Shown: positions 1 to 5,448, numbered from the stretch's first letter. The stretch is 5,616 nucleotides of DNA from Lentisphaeria bacterium (GCA_028699735.1 JAQVUB010000195.1:1-5616); one strand, 5' to 3'. The notes: a model not told the origin generated them from the sequence alone. Program-made: numbers and translations.

Positions 1-138
1 CTCCAAGCGGCATTTTGATCCGACCAGGGTATTCGATCCCAGTGGATCCAAAAGCATTCCGAGATCTCCATTCCCGATGTAGAACGGAAACCATCGTCTT
101 TGCTTGGGAAACGCAGGAAGCGGAAATTTCTCATGCAT
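1..138 (-). CDS. Partial gene, N-terminus of a possible glycoside hydrolase
   Basis: A minus-strand frame of 46 codons starts with ATG at 138-136 and runs off the left edge. The sequence looks like real protein, with an aromatic, proline-rich start and the stretch FYIGNGDLGMLLDPLG at about residues 19-34. Motifs of the type IGNGDLG/IGNGRLG occur near the N-terminus of several glycosidase-like families (for example GH95 and DUF5703 proteins), so a carbohydrate-active enzyme is a reasonable guess but not demonstrated. No signal peptide is evident. There is no Shine-Dalgarno sequence ahead of the ATG, and an insertion sequence begins only 7 bp upstream, so the native leader and promoter have probably been separated from the gene. 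The frame stays open upstream through the IS end to a TAG at 171-169. The annotated ATG is the only ATG/GTG/TTG codon in that stretch. Confidence 0.55.
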   Translation of the reverse strand, partial: MHEKFPLPAFPKQRRWFPFYIGNGDLGMLLDPLGSNTLVGSKCRLE

Positions 139-145
139 AAAATTG

Positions 146-160
146 ACTTGAGAGTACCGA
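146..160 (+). repeat. Left terminal inverted repeat of the insertion sequence
   Basis: ACTTGAGAGTACCGA matches the reverse complement of 2052-2066 at all 15 positions. The next five bases agree at three positions, giving 18/20 overall. Confidence 0.9.
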
Positions 161-168
161 ATTCTGGA

Positions 169-489
169 CTACTCCTTCAGTGATTTTTTAGCTTCCTCAA
201 CTTCCAGTCTGGAGAGCGTCAGGGCGAGGTCGATCCATTTTTGGGTCAACATTTTGAATCGTTTGAAGTTTTCGATTTCCACCTCGATTTTTGGGAGAAA
301 GGCCGGGCGCACATACTCGGTTCGGCTTTTCATCTGATAGGTGTAGCTGAGTTGGTGGAAAGGCCCCGCCTTTTTCTTGGGATCACGGTATTGCACGCCG
401 AGGGTTCCCGGTCGCATGGGGCCGTTGGCCATGAGTTGGGTTTTGATTTGTTCAATTTGGCGCTGGATTTTGATGATTTTACTTGACAT
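169..489 (-). CDS. IS accessory protein, DUF6788-like, function unknown
   Basis: This is a 106-residue basic protein starting at ATG 489-487, transcribed away from the transposase. A TTG at 537 would add 16 residues, but that extension would read through the palindromic promoter region. The N-terminal third is a polar helix (IIKIQRQIEQIKTQL). A central segment contains GPMRPGTL, then LSYTYQMKSRTEYVRP at about residues 47-62, and the C-terminal third is again helical. This layout (helix, small beta region with an xYxxKGKxxTxYV-like strand, helix) resembles the uncharacterised DUF6788 group, small proteins that I recall occurring beside transposase genes; the match is from memory. The cysteine cluster I associate with some members is absent. 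The lysine and arginine content suggests DNA binding. It could be a repressor or a transposition accessory factor; neither is shown. There is no Shine-Dalgarno before the ATG, and translation may be leaderless. Confidence 0.7.
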   Translation of the reverse strand: MSSKIIKIQRQIEQIKTQLMANGPMRPGTLGVQYRDPKKKAGPFHQLSYTYQMKSRTEYVRPAFLPKIEVEIENFKRFKMLTQKWIDLALTLSRLEVEEAKKSLKE

Positions 490-510
490 ATAGCATATAT
501 ATGCTATAAC
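483..510 (+). promoter_or_regulatory. Promoter of the IS transposase with operator-like palindrome in the spacer
   Basis: A perfect -35 box TTGACA (483-488) is followed after 16 bp by TATAAC (505-510), close to the -10 consensus. The spacer and -10 are largely occupied by a 20-bp perfect palindrome at 489-508. The promoter reads toward the transposase start at 555. Its -35 box overlaps the start codon of the divergent small gene. Confidence 0.65.
489..508. repeat. 20-bp perfect palindrome, probable operator
   Basis: TATAGCATATATATGCTATA reads identically on both strands. It lies within both divergent promoter candidates of the IS, a position where a bound dimer would repress both genes. The operator role is inferred from position and symmetry. 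Confidence 0.6.
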
Positions 511-524
511 AGGCCGTTTTGCAA
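496..524 (-). promoter_or_regulatory. Candidate promoter of the small divergent IS gene
   Basis: On the minus strand, TTGCAA (524-519) is followed after 17 bp by TATATA (501-496). The predicted transcription start falls at or next to the ATG at 489, which would make the mRNA leaderless. This fits the missing Shine-Dalgarno. It is weaker than the plus-strand promoter. Confidence 0.4.
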
Positions 525-540
525 GAAAAATCTTCAAAAA

Positions 541-545
541 AAGGA
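541..545 (+). promoter_or_regulatory. Ribosome binding site deciding the transposase start
   Basis: AAGGA lies 9 nt before the ATG at 555. It supports that ATG over the in-frame TTG at 519, which would fall only about 9 nt after the -10 box. Confidence 0.65.
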
Positions 546-554
546 AAATATCTT

Positions 555-1955
555 ATGTCACTCTGGTCTTCCTGGTGGGGTGCGGTGCAATCCCTGCGCC
601 CGGCTTGTTCCCGGCAACGAACCTTTTATTGGCTGGTCATTATTCTGGCCGGTTATTCTCTGCGCCCCGACATGGTTGGCGTCAGCAGCATCATGCGCGC
701 CCTGCCGCTGAGCGATTGGTGCTATGACCGCCTGCTGGACTTTTTCCATTCTCCGGCCTGTTCGCTGAGCGCCATGACTCAATGCTGGGCAACCTGGCTT
801 TGCGCGCATCTCCCCGGTTTGATCCGAATCAACCATCGCCTGGTGTTGGTCGTTGACGGAGTCAAGATCGGAAAGGAAGGCCGCAAGATGCCCGCCCGAA
901 AACTCCTTCACCAAGAGTCGGCTTCCAACACCAAAGCCGCCTTTATCATGGGCCACTCCTGCCAAGCCATCTCCCTGCTGGCCGGAGCAACCGCCAACCC
1001 TCTGGCGGTCTTGATCACCGCACGCATTCACGAGGGGCTTATCGCTTCCAATCGCGACAAACGCACGCTCATGGACAAACTCCTGGATTGTTTGATCCGC
1101 CTCTGTTTGCTTGGCCCATCCTACGTGGTGGCCGATTCCTTCTATGCCTGCGGAAAACTGGCCGCCCAACTCATGGCAAACAACCACCATCTCATCTCCC
1201 GAGTCAGAACCAACGCTGTGGCCTTTGCGCCGCCTCCTCCCCAGGAAAAAAGACGCAGGGGTCCGCCAAGAAAATTTGGAGCCAAACTCCATCTCTACAG
1301 TTTATTTGCAGAGCCTGCCATTTTCACCACCGCCCAAAGCCCCGTTTATTCTGAACAAGGCAAAACCATCCGCTTCCACAGCAGGGATTTGCTCTGGCGT
1401 TCCGCCGCCTGTCTGGTTCGTTATGTGTGGGTCATTCATCCGGACAGGGGCCGCATCATCCTCCTGTCCACGGATTTGAGTCTCGACCCTCTAACCATCA
1501 TCCAACTCTACGGCTGGCGTTTCAAAATCGAGGTCTCCTTCAAGCAAACCATCCACACGATTGGAACCTTCGCCTACCACTTCTGGATGAAAGCGCTGCA
1601 GCCCATCCGCAAGGGCGACAAAGACCAGCACTTGCACCACCGCCCAAAACTTTATCGCCAGCAGGTCTGGCGCAAGCTCAAGGCCTACCATCTTCACATC
1701 CAATGCGGACTCATCGTTCACGGACTCCTCCAATTCCTGGCCATCGCCCACACCCAAACCGTTTGGTTCCGTACCGATTCATGGATGCGGACAAAAAGAC
1801 TCCACGTTTTCCCCTCAGAAGCCGTTACCAGGGACGCCTTGCGCAACTCCTTCCCTCAATTACTTGCGATTTGCTCTACGCAACGTAGCTTGAAGGTATT
1901 CCTCAAAAAAATCTTCAACCCGAAACGCCTCCGCCGTTTCAAAATGGCATTCTGA
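555..1955 (+). CDS. IS transposase, DDE family, IS4-like
   Basis: This 466-residue protein catalyses cut-and-paste or related movement of the surrounding IS by DDE chemistry on DNA. The likely catalytic residues are D101 (in VVDGVKIGKEG), D194 (in VVADSFYA) and E326 (in YGWRFKIEVSFK). The last motif keeps the Y-x2-R-x3-E spacing of the IS4-family YREK signature (Y319, R322, E326). The lysine expected seven residues after the glutamate is not there (I333), although K330 is close. Residues 1-90 form an alpha-helical, tryptophan-rich N-terminal domain. The basic stretch EKRRRGPPRK (about 231-240) lies in the insertion between the second D and the E, and the C-terminus is strongly basic (KKIFNPKRLRRFK). 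The frame is intact and of normal length for an IS4-like or IS701-like transposase. The start is chosen by the AAGGA ribosome site. The exact family is not assigned. Confidence 0.85.
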   Translation: MSLWSSWWGAVQSLRPACSRQRTFYWLVIILAGYSLRPDMVGVSSIMRALPLSDWCYDRLLDFFHSPACSLSAMTQCWATWLCAHLPGLIRINHRLVLVVDGVKIGKEGRKMPARKLLHQESASNTKAAFIMGHSCQAISLLAGATANPLAVLITARIHEGLIASNRDKRTLMDKLLDCLIRLCLLGPSYVVADSFYACGKLAAQLMANNHHLISRVRTNAVAFAPPPPQEKRRRGPPRKFGAKLHLYSLFAEPAIFTTAQSPVYSEQGKTIRFHSRDLLWRSAACLVRYVWVIHPDRGRIILLSTDLSLDPLTIIQLYGWRFKIEVSFKQTIHTIGTFAYHFWMKALQPIRKGDKDQHLHHRPKLYRQQVWRKLKAYHLHIQCGLIVHGLLQFLAIAHTQTVWFRTDSWMRTKRLHVFPSEAVTRDALRNSFPQLLAICSTQRSLKVFLKKIFNPKRLRRFKMAF

Positions 1956-2051
1956 ACTCATTCCCAGTGCAAAATAGTCTGCCCAACAAATTTTCAGACG
2001 TTGGAGACCCAATCGCCATGCCAAAATCCTGCCTTGTCACACCCTGAAAAC

Positions 2052-2066
2052 TCGGTACTCTCAAGT
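2052..2066 (-). repeat. Right terminal inverted repeat of the insertion sequence
   Basis: This is the exact reverse complement of 146-160 over 15 bp. It lies 96 bp after the transposase stop codon. I saw no clear intrinsic terminator between the stop and the repeat. Confidence 0.9.
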
Positions 2067-2101
2067 AATCATACACTTTTGGAGTCTTTGCCACACAGAC
2101 A

Positions 2102-2138
2102 CTGTCAATCCGCCGTCGCCGAGGCTTTGGCGTGACAG
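2102..2138. repeat. Imperfect dyad in the inter-element junction
   Basis: CTGTCA (2102-2107) pairs with TGACAG (2133-2138), and inside it CGCC (2117-2120) pairs with GGCG (2129-2132), leaving an unpaired bulge on the 5' arm. There is no U-run on either side. It could be a weak structured RNA, an operator or chance. Confidence 0.35.
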
Positions 2139-2190
2139 GTTGGAGGGGGTTGGAAAGGGAGTCTGTGATTATATTTGGATGAGATGCGTG

Positions 2191-2203
2191 TTAATTTGGA
2201 AAA
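2191..2203 (+). repeat. End motif TTAATTTGGAAAA, left copy
   Basis: It matches the reverse complement of 5449-5461 at all 13 positions. The sequence preceding it (TGCG a few bases upstream) is also similar at both ends. It is a candidate transposase binding site or part of a terminal inverted repeat. Confidence 0.5.
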
Positions 2204-2218
2204 AAGGCGTTCCAAATT
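2193..2218. repeat. Perfect 9-bp-arm inverted repeat at the left end of the second element
   Basis: AATTTGGAA (2193-2201) and TTCCAAATT (2210-2218) flank an 8-bp loop. It is formed by two end motifs facing each other, so it may be a pair of head-to-head protein binding sites rather than an RNA hairpin. Confidence 0.55.
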
Positions 2219-2230
2219 GGCGTCATAACT
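2210..2230 (+). repeat. 21-bp end motif, left copy
   Basis: It begins TTCCAAATTGG and continues CGTCATAACT. The reverse complement of 5515-5535 agrees at 18 of 21 positions, with mismatches at positions 6, 13 and 19. The inverted orientation about the operon fits transposon-end binding sites. Confidence 0.5.
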
Positions 2231-2308
2231 TTTTTGATGCAAGTCGTTGCGGTTGAGGGAATGGAGATGTATTTTTGTGCGATGGCAATTTGGAGCATCC
2301 CGCACGCA

Positions 2309-2346
2309 AGGCTTTTCCGTCGTCCGGGACTTTTGGGGAAAAGCCT
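2309..2346 (-). terminator. Nested hairpin just after the transposition operon, possible terminator
   Basis: AGGCTTTTCC (2309-2318) and GGAAAAGCCT (2337-2346) form a 10-bp perfect stem, and GTCC/GGAC (2322-2330) can form a small inner stem. It begins 10 nt after the stop codon of the last operon gene, where a terminator is expected. No U-run follows on the minus strand, so classical intrinsic termination is not certain. An mRNA 3'-end stabiliser or a recombination site is also possible. Confidence 0.45.
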
Positions 2347-2356
2347 GCGAGGCGGG

Positions 2357-2635
2357 TCAAATTTCAGAGGAGGTTTTCTGTTTTTTTTGACCGAGAAGTT
2401 CAGTCATGGTTTGAGCGAAGGAAAGATTTTCCACCTGTATGAAGAAGTCGATGGTGTTGCCTTGCAATTGGCGTGATTTCCAGATCCAAAAGGATTGGCG
2501 GATGGTCAGATCCCCGTAATTTAGGACGAGGAAATTTTCTCCCGACAGTTCTCTGAGAGTCAGCCCCCTTTGAAGTAATAATGGGGCGAGGGGAAGTTTG
2601 CGGGCTTGGCGGATTTCAGTTTTGGACCAGTTCAT
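2357..2635 (-). CDS. Small CHC2-like (primase zinc-finger fold) protein lacking zinc ligands
   Basis: This is a 92-residue protein from ATG 2635-2633. Its start lies inside the preceding ATPase gene (20-bp overlap), with GGAG 11 nt upstream, so translation is probably coupled. The layout matches the N-terminal CHC2 domain of DnaG-type primases. LAPLLLQRGLTLRELSG (about 16-32) corresponds to the entry helix and turn. FWIWKSRQLQGNTIDFF (about 49-65) corresponds to the strand usually reading YHCFGCGxxGDxIxF, and VENLSFAQTMTELLG (about 68-82) to the typical LSFxEAVExLA helix. No cysteine is present, so the Cys/His zinc site of the family is lost. A role in binding DNA ends or assisting the transposase is an inference. 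It is too small to be a working primase. The similarity was judged by eye. Confidence 0.6.
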   Translation of the reverse strand: MNWSKTEIRQARKLPLAPLLLQRGLTLRELSGENFLVLNYGDLTIRQSFWIWKSRQLQGNTIDFFIQVENLSFAQTMTELLGQKKQKTSSEI

Positions 2636-3419
2636 CGTGTTGATTTCTCCAGTGGGGTTGAATGAGGACGCGATTGACCTGCTTGAGGTCAACCTTTTTG
2701 GTTTGGTCGCGCACCGCTTCAAGCAAGGCAGAAAGGCAAATGTTGCGGATTCTGCGCAAAAGGCCTTCGGAAGAGCGGATGATGAGCGCCAGCGCCTCTT
2801 CGGAAAAGGTGCTGTGAGCCAGCCCGGCGCGATCGAGTTGGGCGAGAATGAACTCGGAAGCTTGCTCCGGATTGAGCCTGGGCAGCACCACCGAATAAGT
2901 GACTCGTGATTTGATATCTTGATGGACGGAGAGGCTGATGTTCTGAAGCAGCGAGGGTTGTCCGACGAGGATTAAGTTGTGATTTTTCGGGAAGTCCTCC
3001 AGCAGGAGGCGTAATTTGCGCAGGGATTCGATTTCCATCAGGTGCGCATCATCCACGATGGGCACGATCATTTTTCCGAGTTGGTTGAGACGAAAAGCCT
3101 CTTCGATGAGGCGCTTTTCGCATTTGAACGCCCCGCCGGTGAAATCAATGGCGAAGGCTTCGCAGAGGATGCGCAGGATGTTGAAGTAGGTGTGGAGGGT
3201 GCGGCTGACCGTCGGGGTGATCAGCCTTTTTGGATCGTGATCTTTGAGCGATTCTTTGATGGCGGATTTTCCGCAGCCCGGTTCGCCTAAAAGGAGGCAA
3301 AGTCCTCCTTGCTGGCAGTGAACGCGCAGCGTGTCGTGGATTTCCTGTTGATGGGCCAGAAGCGAAACGGCTTCCGGGGCGAAGGGATTGGTTTTGAGGC
3401 CGAAATAAGAGCGAATCAT
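2616..3419 (-). CDS. AAA+ ATPase, ExeA/TniB-like transposition regulator
   Basis: This 267-residue ATPase starts at ATG 3419-3417. Residues 1-15 (RSYFGLKTNPFAPEA) are the typical ExeA-family opening. Walker A is GEPGCGKS (45-52) and Walker B is IVPIVDDAHLM (118-128, with D123 and D124). A sensor-1-like segment is NLILVGQPSL (148-157), and SSEGLLRRIRNIC (about 216-228) fits the sensor-2 arginine region. Such ATPases were named after a secretion protein, but many partner with DDE transposases (compare IstB, TniB, TnsC and MuB), where they bind target DNA and activate the transposase. The gene follows the transposase stop after 13 nt, and its end overlaps the next gene by 20 bp, which argues strongly for the transposition role. 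No Shine-Dalgarno is clear, so coupling to upstream translation is likely. A longer upstream frame exists but lies inside the transposase gene. Confidence 0.85.
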   Translation of the reverse strand: MIRSYFGLKTNPFAPEAVSLLAHQQEIHDTLRVHCQQGGLCLLLGEPGCGKSAIKESLKDHDPKRLITPTVSRTLHTYFNILRILCEAFAIDFTGGAFKCEKRLIEEAFRLNQLGKMIVPIVDDAHLMEIESLRKLRLLLEDFPKNHNLILVGQPSLLQNISLSVHQDIKSRVTYSVVLPRLNPEQASEFILAQLDRAGLAHSTFSEEALALIIRSSEGLLRRIRNICLSALLEAVRDQTKKVDLKQVNRVLIQPHWRNQHDELVQN

Positions 3420-3432
3420 GGGTTTGGTGTGT

Positions 3433-4698
3433 TTAAGTTGCAGGGGTGGGTTGAGAGAGGGGGCGGAGCAGCTCCGGGTTGGGGGCCGCAACGTTGAGTG
3501 GATGCCGGTCATTGGCGATGGGATCCAGCGCCGAAGCCTGGCCGATGCGCGAGCCTTTGAAATAGACGATGACTCGGGCGAAAGAGTTTCTGTCAAAACG
3601 GACTTGGATCTCGCGGTTGCGCAAATCGGCCGGGGCTTCAAAACGCGCGTTTTTGACCGAGAAGGTGTTGTCGAGTTTGACACGGCGGGTTTCCTCAATG
3701 AAAAAGAGTTCATCATTGGCCTGGTTTGGCGGCAGGAAGCGAATGCGTTTCAAATCCAGGACGAAGCGGTCGATGGGTTTCATGCCCAAAACCGAATGGA
3801 TGTGGGCGTTATACTCGTCCTCCACCCAGAATGTGAACTGCCGGTTGAGCGCTTCCAGTGAGGAAAGCTCGAGATTGCGGGAAAGGAAGTTTTCGCGGAC
3901 ATGCCTGAAAAACCTCTCAATTTTACCCTTGGCCGCGCCATCCCGCAGCGGGGCATGGCAGAGCAGGCAGCCCAAGCGCGCGCAGATGAGGGTGATTTCC
4001 TTGGAGGAGTAAATGGAACCGTTGTCCACATAGAGGGATTCCGGAATGCCTCTTTTGTAAAGAGCCGCGCGCAGAGCTTTGATCAGGGTGTCGGTGCTTT
4101 CCTGGAGGAAAAATTCGCCATGGCAGATCACGCGCGAAGCGTCATCGATGAAGGCGATGAGCTTGGTTTGAACCGAAGCGGTTGCAACCTTGATGTATGG
4201 GCCAAACATGGTGTCGGCCTGCCACATTTCATTGGCGTGCTCTTTTGAGAAAGCCAGACGGCGTTTGTTGGACACCTGGGAATCGGGCTTGAGCATTTCG
4301 TAGCGCGCCACGATGCGGCGGAAGGTGTTGGACGCAATTTCCTCGCGCCGGAGTGATCCGCGCTCAATGCAAGCCCGGTAGACAGCGCTAAGACGATACG
4401 ATTTGCCGCGGAAGGATGGCAAAACCTCTTCAATGGCCGTGAGAACCTTCTCCGGAGCTATCTTGCGCGGCGTGCCTTTATCGGAGCGAGGTTTGTTTTC
4501 CATGAGCGTCACACCGCCGATTTTATAGCGGTAAAGCCAAGTTGAGATGGTGCGCCAGGTGAAATTCCTTGGCTGGTTGTCCTCGTCGATGAAGGTCGTT
4601 TTGGAGACGCTGCGGATCCGTTCGCGGATCGAATTGCCTGGCGCCGTTTCGACGGCGCCGATGACACGCAGCCTCAAGTAAGCGGTGGGATTTCGCAT
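3433..4698 (-). CDS. DDE (rve-type) transposase with Mu-like C-terminal domain
   Basis: This 421-residue recombinase starts at ATG 4698-4696 with AAGGA four nt upstream. A TTG at 4815 would extend the frame, but that extension has no domain character. Residues 1-65 hold a helix-turn-helix-like segment (FTWRTISTWLYRYKIGG) and 80-135 a second helical DNA-binding region. The rve catalytic core has D162 (in MWQADTMFG), D225 (in LYVDNGSIYSS) and E261 (in GAAKGKIERFFRHVREN); the spacing from D225 to E261 is exactly DD35E. Residues 335-395 (RRVKLDNTFSVKNARFEAP, then EIQVRFDRNSFARVIVYF) form the beta-barrel seen at the C-terminus of Mu transposase, TnsB and TniA-type proteins. The frame is intact. 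It is followed 13 nt later by its AAA+ partner. IS21 IstA, IS481 and TniA are the nearest alternatives, and the subfamily is not assigned. Confidence 0.9.
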   Translation of the reverse strand: MRNPTAYLRLRVIGAVETAPGNSIRERIRSVSKTTFIDEDNQPRNFTWRTISTWLYRYKIGGVTLMENKPRSDKGTPRKIAPEKVLTAIEEVLPSFRGKSYRLSAVYRACIERGSLRREEIASNTFRRIVARYEMLKPDSQVSNKRRLAFSKEHANEMWQADTMFGPYIKVATASVQTKLIAFIDDASRVICHGEFFLQESTDTLIKALRAALYKRGIPESLYVDNGSIYSSKEITLICARLGCLLCHAPLRDGAAKGKIERFFRHVRENFLSRNLELSSLEALNRQFTFWVEDEYNAHIHSVLGMKPIDRFVLDLKRIRFLPPNQANDELFFIEETRRVKLDNTFSVKNARFEAPADLRNREIQVRFDRNSFARVIVYFKGSRIGQASALDPIANDRHPLNVAAPNPELLRPLSQPTPAT

Positions 4699-4827
4699 AA
4701 ATTCCTTGGGTTGAAGTTGGAGCGCGCAAGCTACGACATGCGGAGGGCTGAGCAAACAAAACGAGTCTGTTGCCGCCTTGCCAGGTCCGGATGGATGTCC
4801 GGCGTCTGACGGCAATGAGGGAAAATC

Positions 4828-5391
4828 TCAGGCGGCAAATGTTCTTTGAAAACGCAGTTGCCAGGCGGCGACAGGGCAGCAATCCGATGGGAAAATCGCC
4901 CGCAAATGCTCCAGGGTGTGGATTGTGGCGCTCTTTGCCAATGACTGTGGCGGGGCTTGGATCCTGGAAAGCAGGGACCGCAAAATGGGTTGAAAACGCT
5001 CAAAAGCCCGCCAGAGGCGAAACCCACACTCCAGAGTAAAAATGGAGCGCACCGGCTCCCAGGCTTCCGCAACGTCGTATCCCTTCAAAATGCCAGCCAG
5101 AAAACTCCAGAAACGGGCGGCGGTAACGGTTCGTTTGCGAATGAAATCGGCCATCAAGATTGAGTGAGTGCGCCCACATCCCTTGTGTTGGCCGCGATTG
5201 CTGCAGAAGACACGCCAGCCTCGCGTGATCTCAGTGGAGCCGTCCTCGCAGCGGCCGCGCAAAAAACCATGCCGGTTCAGATGTCCTGTGGCGCGACAGT
5301 GCGGACACGGTACTGACTTCAGATGGGGCCAGTATTGGTCAAACTCAGCGGCACTCCTGAGGCATGAAAGCGCGCGGCGCATCCCTGTCAC
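4828..5391 (-). CDS. Zinc-ribbon DNA-binding protein, first gene of the transposition operon
   Basis: This is a 187-residue protein from GTG 5391-5389; an in-frame ATG at 5382 would give 184 residues, and the choice between them is open. Residues 28-76 carry a four-cysteine zinc ribbon: C29-x2-C32 (PCPHC), then C63-x8-C72 (FCSNRGQHKGCGRTHS), with a conserved-looking RGWRV before the second pair. Ribbons of this type occur at the N-terminus of several transposase families and in small proteins beside them. The remainder (77-187) is predicted helical, with a possible helix-turn-helix (AARFWSFLAGILKGYDVAEAW), and has no DDE residues in a recognisable arrangement. A role in end or target recognition, comparable to TniQ/TnsD, is inferred only from position and the zinc motif. 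A gap of 129 bp separates it from the transposase. No convincing promoter was found upstream. Confidence 0.65.
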   Translation of the reverse strand: MTGMRRALSCLRSAAEFDQYWPHLKSVPCPHCRATGHLNRHGFLRGRCEDGSTEITRGWRVFCSNRGQHKGCGRTHSILMADFIRKRTVTAARFWSFLAGILKGYDVAEAWEPVRSIFTLECGFRLWRAFERFQPILRSLLSRIQAPPQSLAKSATIHTLEHLRAIFPSDCCPVAAWQLRFQRTFAA

Positions 5392-5448
5392 AACTTCTGC
5401 CCGAATCGATGTGGCGGGTCAAGCTGCGGCACGGAAGACGGCTCTGCG

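Larger units (their letters stand above)
146..2066. mobile_element. Complete insertion sequence with IS4-like DDE transposase and divergent accessory ORF
   Basis: The element is 1921 bp long and defined by 15-bp perfect terminal inverted repeats: ACTTGAGAGTACCGA at the left and its reverse complement at the right. It contains a full-length transposase on the plus strand and a small minus-strand ORF whose stop codon lies 8 bp inside the left repeat. Both genes start from a short central-left intergenic region with overlapping promoters. No target-site duplication is visible: the left flank ends AAATTG and the right flank begins AATCAT. The duplication may therefore be absent or decayed, or the ends may be off by a few bases. 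Both genes are intact, so the element may be active. The IS family cannot be fixed without a database comparison. Confidence 0.85.
2067..2356. other. Gene-poor junction between the two mobile elements, with several inverted repeats
   Basis: No convincing gene is present in these 290 bases. The short minus-strand frame 2305-2105 has low-complexity composition and crosses repeat structures. The first ~97 bases are probably host sequence that flanked the left-edge gene before the IS inserted. The remainder appears to be the left end of the second element. Structures seen are a dyad at 2102-2138, an inverted repeat at 2193-2218 and a nested hairpin at 2309-2346. AATTTGGA-like boxes recur at about 2171, 2193, 2211 (inverted) and 2287. 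Confidence 0.6.

Noticed and set aside
558..1292. Long minus-strand open frame opposite the IS transposase
   Set aside because: It is a Gly/Gln/His-rich antisense shadow of the transposase coding sequence with no domain of its own.
139..2075. Target-site duplication flanking the insertion sequence
   Set aside because: The left flank (AAATTG) and right flank (AATCAT) share no direct repeat of 4-9 bp at the repeat edges.
2067..2108. Original promoter of the left-edge gene, with TTGACA on the minus strand at 2108-2103 and TATGAT near 2071-2066
   Set aside because: The spacing between the boxes is 29-30 bp, too long for a sigma-70 promoter, and the IS now separates this DNA from the gene.
2105..2305. 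Minus-strand 66-codon frame in the junction region
   Set aside because: It has no recognisable domain, no clear ribosome site, proline/alanine-rich low-complexity ends, and it runs through inverted repeats and end motifs.
3420..3716. Upstream extension of the ATPase frame into the transposase gene
   Set aside because: The added residues are Ser/Arg/Pro-rich shadow sequence of the transposase C-terminus. The family's usual N-terminus begins at the ATG at 3419.
4699..4815. TTG start giving the transposase a 39-residue N-terminal extension
   Set aside because: The extension has no domain character, whereas the ATG at 4698 has AAGGA directly upstream.
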